Of a DNA stretch of 64,000 bases, positions 60,386 through 64,000 are shown in pieces. The notes under the pieces are model-generated. The model did no database searches and was not told the origin of the DNA. It worked only from the letters and a program-made list of their open reading frames with translations. Each line of letters starts with the position of its first letter. Position 1 is the first letter of the stretch. This DNA comes from Pedobacter arcticus A12 (GTDB taxonomy: Bacteria; Bacteroidota; Bacteroidia; Sphingobacteriales; Sphingobacteriaceae). The stretch lies in NCBI RefSeq assembly GCF_000302595.1, contig NZ_JH947126.1:401223-465222 (forward strand), read 5' to 3'. The translations under genes were made by a program, and so were the position numbers.

Positions 60386-60386
60386 C

Positions 60387-63300
60387 ATGAGTATATCCAC
60401 CACCAGTATAAGAAGACCGGTTTTAGCCATTGTTATTAACCTTTTATTGTTGATTTTTGGGATTATCGGTTTCGCTTTTTTAGGCGTAAGGGAATACCCG
60501 TCAATTGACCCACCGGTTGTTTCTGTGCGTACAAATTACCCTGGCGCAAACTCCGATATTATTGAATCGCAGATTACCGAGCCTTTAGAAAAATACATCA
60601 ACCAAATTGACGGTATCAAAAACATATCTTCATCAAGCAACCAAGGTTCGAGCTCCATTACCATTGAGTTTAACTTAAATAAAGACTTAGAAGAAGCAGC
60701 CAACGATGTTAGAGACAAAGTATCGCAAGCATCACGTAGTTTACCTAAAGATATTGATGGCTTGCCCGTAGTATCAAAAGCCGACGCAAACTCTGACGCT
60801 ATCATATCGATGACGATACAGAGTAACAAGCGCAACATTATGGAACTGAGCGATTACGCCGAAAACGTAATTGCGCAACGGTTACAAACAATCCCCGGTG
60901 TTTCTACGGTACAGATTTGGGGACAAAAGAAATATGCCATGCGCATGTGGTTAGATCCCGACAGGCTTGCCTCCTACGCACTTACTCCGCTCGACGTTAG
61001 AAATGCTTTAGATAAGCAGAACGTTGAACTTCCATCCGGAAAAATTACCGGACAGAACACCGAGTTAACCGTAAAAACGGTTGGTAACCTATCAAACCCA
61101 GAACAGTTCAACAATCTAATCATCAAAAATGACGGGCTAAACATCATCAGGCTGAAAGACATTGGTCATGCAGAACTGGGTCCCGAGAATGAAGAAACTG
61201 TACTACGATCTGGCCAAACCCCCATGGTTGCAACAGCTATTGTTCCACAACCAGGCGCAAATTATCTTGATATAGCTACGGAATTTTACAAACGTTATGA
61301 TGAGCTAAAAAAAGAACTACCAGATGATTTTACCCTAAACATTGCGTTAGATAATACCGTGTTTATTAAACGCTCGGTAATTGAGGTTGCAGAAACACTG
61401 GGGATCGCTTTGGTGTTGGTTATTTTGATCATTTACCTGTTTTTTAGAGATTGGAGCATCGCCTTTAGGCCGTTAATTGATATACCGGTTTCTTTAGTCG
61501 CTACGTTTTTTATCATGTACCTTTTCGGGTTTTCGGTAAACGTATTAACCTTGCTTGCGGTAGTGCTGGCCACCGGTCTGGTGGTGGATGATGGTATTGT
61601 GGTTACAGAAAACATCTATAAAAAGGTGGAAGAAGGAATGTCGCCTTTTGAAGCCGCCATTAAAGGTGCAAACGAAATATTTTTTGCGGTAATTTCCATC
61701 TCGGTTACTTTAGCCGCGGTATTTTTACCTGTCATATTTTTAGAAGGATTTGTGGGGCGGCTTTTTAGGGAATTTGGGATTGTAATTGGTGCTGCGGTAC
61801 TTATTTCTGCTTTTGTTTCTTTAACGCTTACACCGATGCTTAACGCATACCTTATTAAAGGAACAGAAAAATCTAAGTTTTACATCAAAACCGAACCGTT
61901 TTTCCAAAAAATGAACAGCAGCTACCATGAAGGATTGGAAAAGTTTTTGAAGAAAAGATGGTTGGCCTTCCCTATTGTAATTGTTTGTATCGGCATTATT
62001 GTATTGTTTTGGAAAATCCTCCCTAAAGAAACATCGCCCTTAGACGATAGAAGTTATATTTCTTTATCCATTAGCGCTCCAGAAGGTTCTTCTTTTGAAT
62101 ACACAGATGATTACATGTTGCAGGTAAACAAGCTGATACAAGATTCAATCCCAGAAGTGGCAGCAGATTTATCCGTTACCTCGCCTGGCTTTTCGGGTTC
62201 TGGCGCAGCAAATACGGGTTTTTTTAGATTACGGTTAGAAGATGCCAGCAAACGTGAAAGATCACAAAGTGATATCGCTACGCAACTCACCAAAGATTTA
62301 AAAAAGCTGAACGGTGCAAAAACCTTTGTCATTCAACAAGCAACTATTGCTGTGGGCCGGTCTAGAGGTTTACCTATACAGTTTGTAATACAGGCGCCCA
62401 ACTTTGAAAAACTTAGAGAGAAACTACCTTTATTTATGGATGAAATTGGCAAGAACCCAGTTTTCACCAATACAGATGTAAACTTAAAGTTTAACAAACC
62501 AGAGCTTTACGTATCAATTGATAGAAATAAAGCACAGGATTTAGGTGTTTCTGTTTTAGATGTTGCACAAACTTTACAGCTTTCTTTAAGCGGGCAAAGG
62601 TTTGCTTATTTTATTATGGATGGCAAACAGTATCAGGTAATTGGTCAGTTCGATAAGAACAAACGAAGCGATCCTTACGATTTAAGTGCTATTTATGTAA
62701 GAAACGCTAGCGGTAAACTCATCCAGTTAGACAACCTGGTAAACGTGGAAGAAAAAAGCAGTCCGCCACAGCTTTTCCGTAATAACAGATTTGTTTCTGC
62801 AACGGTGTCTGGTGCGGTTGTGCCCGGAAAATCTATTGGCGACGGAATAGCAGCCATGCGAGAAGCACAGGACAAAATATTGGATGACAGCTTTTCGACA
62901 GATTTAGCTGGCGAGTCCCGAGATTTTGCCGAAAGTAATTCAAACACCTCTTTTGCTTTCGGACTAGCTTTATTATTGGTTTACCTAATTTTAGCCGCTC
63001 AATTCGAAAGCTTTATAGACCCTGTTATCATCATTTTAACGGTTCCAATGGCTGTTGCCGGTGCATTTTTCTCGCTATGGTTATTGGGTCAATCTTGGAA
63101 TATATTTAGCCAGATCGGAACCATTATGCTCATAGGCTTGGTAACCAAAAACGGTATTTTAATTGTAGAATTTGCTAATCAGCTCAAAGAAAAAGGAATG
63201 CCGGTTGCCCAAGCCATCAGAGAAGCTTCTGTGTCTCGCTTACGTCCTATTTTAATGACCAGTTTAGCAATTGCGCTAGGTGCTTTACCTATTGCAATGG

Positions 63301-63485
63301 CATTTGGAGCAGCTGCAAAAAGCAGAATGAGTATGGGTACCGTGATTATTGGTGGAACTTTATTTTCGTTATTACTTACCTTGTTTGTGATCCCCGCAAT
63401 CTACTCCTACTGGTCTAAAGAATACAAAGAGAGCAGAGCAGAGAAAGCGGAAAGAGAAATTAAACTCGCAGAAAAAAATGCCTAA
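60387..63485 (+). CDS. RND multidrug efflux pump, HAE1 family (1032 aa)
   Basis: Full-length AcrB-type permease with twelve membrane helices and two large periplasmic loops. The proton-relay residues are present: Asp-Asp in LATGLVVDDGIVVTENIY (near 405) and the Lys in GLVTKNGILIVEFANQ (near 920). It begins MSISTTSIRRPVLAIVINLL. It exports hydrophobic compounds; the substrate cannot be told from sequence. Confidence 0.95.
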   Translation: MSISTTSIRRPVLAIVINLLLLIFGIIGFAFLGVREYPSIDPPVVSVRTNYPGANSDIIESQITEPLEKYINQIDGIKNISSSSNQGSSSITIEFNLNKDLEEAANDVRDKVSQASRSLPKDIDGLPVVSKADANSDAIISMTIQSNKRNIMELSDYAENVIAQRLQTIPGVSTVQIWGQKKYAMRMWLDPDRLASYALTPLDVRNALDKQNVELPSGKITGQNTELTVKTVGNLSNPEQFNNLIIKNDGLNIIRLKDIGHAELGPENEETVLRSGQTPMVATAIVPQPGANYLDIATEFYKRYDELKKELPDDFTLNIALDNTVFIKRSVIEVAETLGIALVLVILIIYLFFRDWSIAFRPLIDIPVSLVATFFIMYLFGFSVNVLTLLAVVLATGLVVDDGIVVTENIYKKVEEGMSPFEAAIKGANEIFFAVISISVTLAAVFLPVIFLEGFVGRLFREFGIVIGAAVLISAFVSLTLTPMLNAYLIKGTEKSKFYIKTEPFFQKMNSSYHEGLEKFLKKRWLAFPIVIVCIGIIVLFWKILPKETSPLDDRSYISLSISAPEGSSFEYTDDYMLQVNKLIQDSIPEVAADLSVTSPGFSGSGAANTGFFRLRLEDASKRERSQSDIATQLTKDLKKLNGAKTFVIQQATIAVGRSRGLPIQFVIQAPNFEKLREKLPLFMDEIGKNPVFTNTDVNLKFNKPELYVSIDRNKAQDLGVSVLDVAQTLQLSLSGQRFAYFIMDGKQYQVIGQFDKNKRSDPYDLSAIYVRNASGKLIQLDNLVNVEEKSSPPQLFRNNRFVSATVSGAVVPGKSIGDGIAAMREAQDKILDDSFSTDLAGESRDFAESNSNTSFAFGLALLLVYLILAAQFESFIDPVIIILTVPMAVAGAFFSLWLLGQSWNIFSQIGTIMLIGLVTKNGILIVEFANQLKEKGMPVAQAIREASVSRLRPILMTSLAIALGALPIAMAFGAAAKSRMSMGTVIIGGTLFSLLLTLFVIPAIYSYWSKEYKESRAEKAEREIKLAEKNA

Positions 63486-63486
63486 A

Positions 63487-64000
63487 ATGAAACACACCAC
63501 TTTTTTATATAGCGCTTTATTGTTTTGTTTGCCTTTTGGCGATTTATTTGCCCAAGAAAAACTGAACTTAAAAGATGCCATAACCATAGCGCTTGAAAAC
63601 AACTATAGTATCAAGCTCAGCAATAACGAAAATGCCATTGCTAAAAACGATTTGAATTATGCAAACGCGGGCTTTTTACCGAGTGTTACCGGCAACTTAA
63701 CTGACGTTAACAATATTCAAACTTCTAAAACAGATTTAGCAAACGGGGATGTTCGCGATGTAAATAATGCGAAAACGAGTAACCTAAATTACGGAGTTGG
63801 TTTAAACTGGAAAGTTTTTGACGGGTTTAAAATGTTTGCAGACTACGACAGATTGCAAGAACTTGAAAAACTGGGCGAATTGAATGCACAACTCACCGTA
63901 CAAAACACCATTGCCGCTGTTGTTGAAAGCTACTATAATTTAGCATCGCAAAAAAAGCAGTTGGTAGCTATAGAAACTGCTTTAGAAGTATCAACTATAC
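63487..64000 (+). CDS. TolC-family outer-membrane efflux protein (partial, runs off right edge)
   Basis: The ATG at 63487 gives signal peptide MKHTTFLYSALLFCLPFGDLFA, cut before QEKLNLKDAI. TolC-type helical hairpin sequence follows (ALENNYSIKLSNNENAIAKN, LNWKVFDGFKMFADYDRLQE, AAVVESYYNLASQKKQLVAI). An upstream in-frame ATG at 63478 overlaps the pump stop. It completes the tripartite efflux operon. 171 codons are visible. Confidence 0.9.
   Translation, partial: MKHTTFLYSALLFCLPFGDLFAQEKLNLKDAITIALENNYSIKLSNNENAIAKNDLNYANAGFLPSVTGNLTDVNNIQTSKTDLANGDVRDVNNAKTSNLNYGVGLNWKVFDGFKMFADYDRLQELEKLGELNAQLTVQNTIAAVVESYYNLASQKKQLVAIETALEVSTI

Overview
The window reads as chromosome of a Bacteroidota, most likely a Pedobacter-like member of the Sphingobacteriaceae. 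The evidence is AT-rich DNA, TAnnTTTG-type promoter boxes, secreted OmpA and beta-barrel proteins, SCO/cytochrome c lipoproteins, an AlgI/SGNH acetylation pair, and REP-type GAGCTTGCAGCTC palindromes. It holds one invading element at the left and about 55 kb of ordinary chromosome.

Region 1 (1 to about 8.8 kb) is the early end of a Mu-like transposable prophage that continues off the left edge. A repressor (7838-8257, +) faces a Ner-like regulator across a palindromic operator. The minus-strand early operon then runs through a MuA-like transposase, a MuB-like ATPase, a second P-loop ATPase, a DnaA-domain-IV-like protein and a DUF3164 protein. Directly downstream lies the most interesting system here: a diversity-generating retroelement (DGR). 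It consists of two tandem small target genes (731-1189 and 333-728), each with a 74-bp variable repeat, one 74-bp template repeat (226-299), and the first 37 codons of a DGR-type reverse transcriptase (1-111). Of 28 template/variable differences, 27 fall at template adenines, the hallmark of adenine-directed mutagenic retrohoming.

Region 2 (8.9-45 kb) is mostly housekeeping: an RsmH-like methyltransferase, metA, an M20 dipeptidase, a PcrA/UvrD helicase, SCO1 with cytochrome c, RNase P RNA, an NtrC-type regulator, citrate synthase, galactokinase with a divergent AraC regulator, an ABC-F protein, EF-P, an MBOAT/SGNH acetylation pair, a LuxR-type regulator behind a hairpin leader, a TPP riboswitch controlling pnuT and an acyl-CoA-dehydrogenase-like gene, a TrmH-family methyltransferase, M42 and S9 peptidases, a HerA-like ATPase, a nucleotidyltransferase and an OmpA protein.

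Region 3 (45.8-54.3 kb) is plastic accessory DNA. The 3' end of the ompA-like gene is tandemly duplicated. REP doublets flank a C-terminal remnant of a REP-associated (RAYT/Y1) transposase. A second OmpA-family gene is followed by three co-oriented single genes (VOC protein, RusA-like resolvase, secreted protein) separated by attC-like imperfect palindromes, resembling a small integron cassette array without an integrase. A second cluster of REP doublets lies at 53.6-54.2 kb.

Region 4 (54.3-64 kb) holds an acyl-CoA synthetase, an outer-membrane protein, an M61 peptidase with a PDZ domain, and a MarR-regulated tripartite RND efflux operon (MarR, adaptor, pump, TolC-like protein cut by the right edge). 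Coordinates of ORFs are firm. Families are assigned from motifs recognised by eye, and no database search was run.
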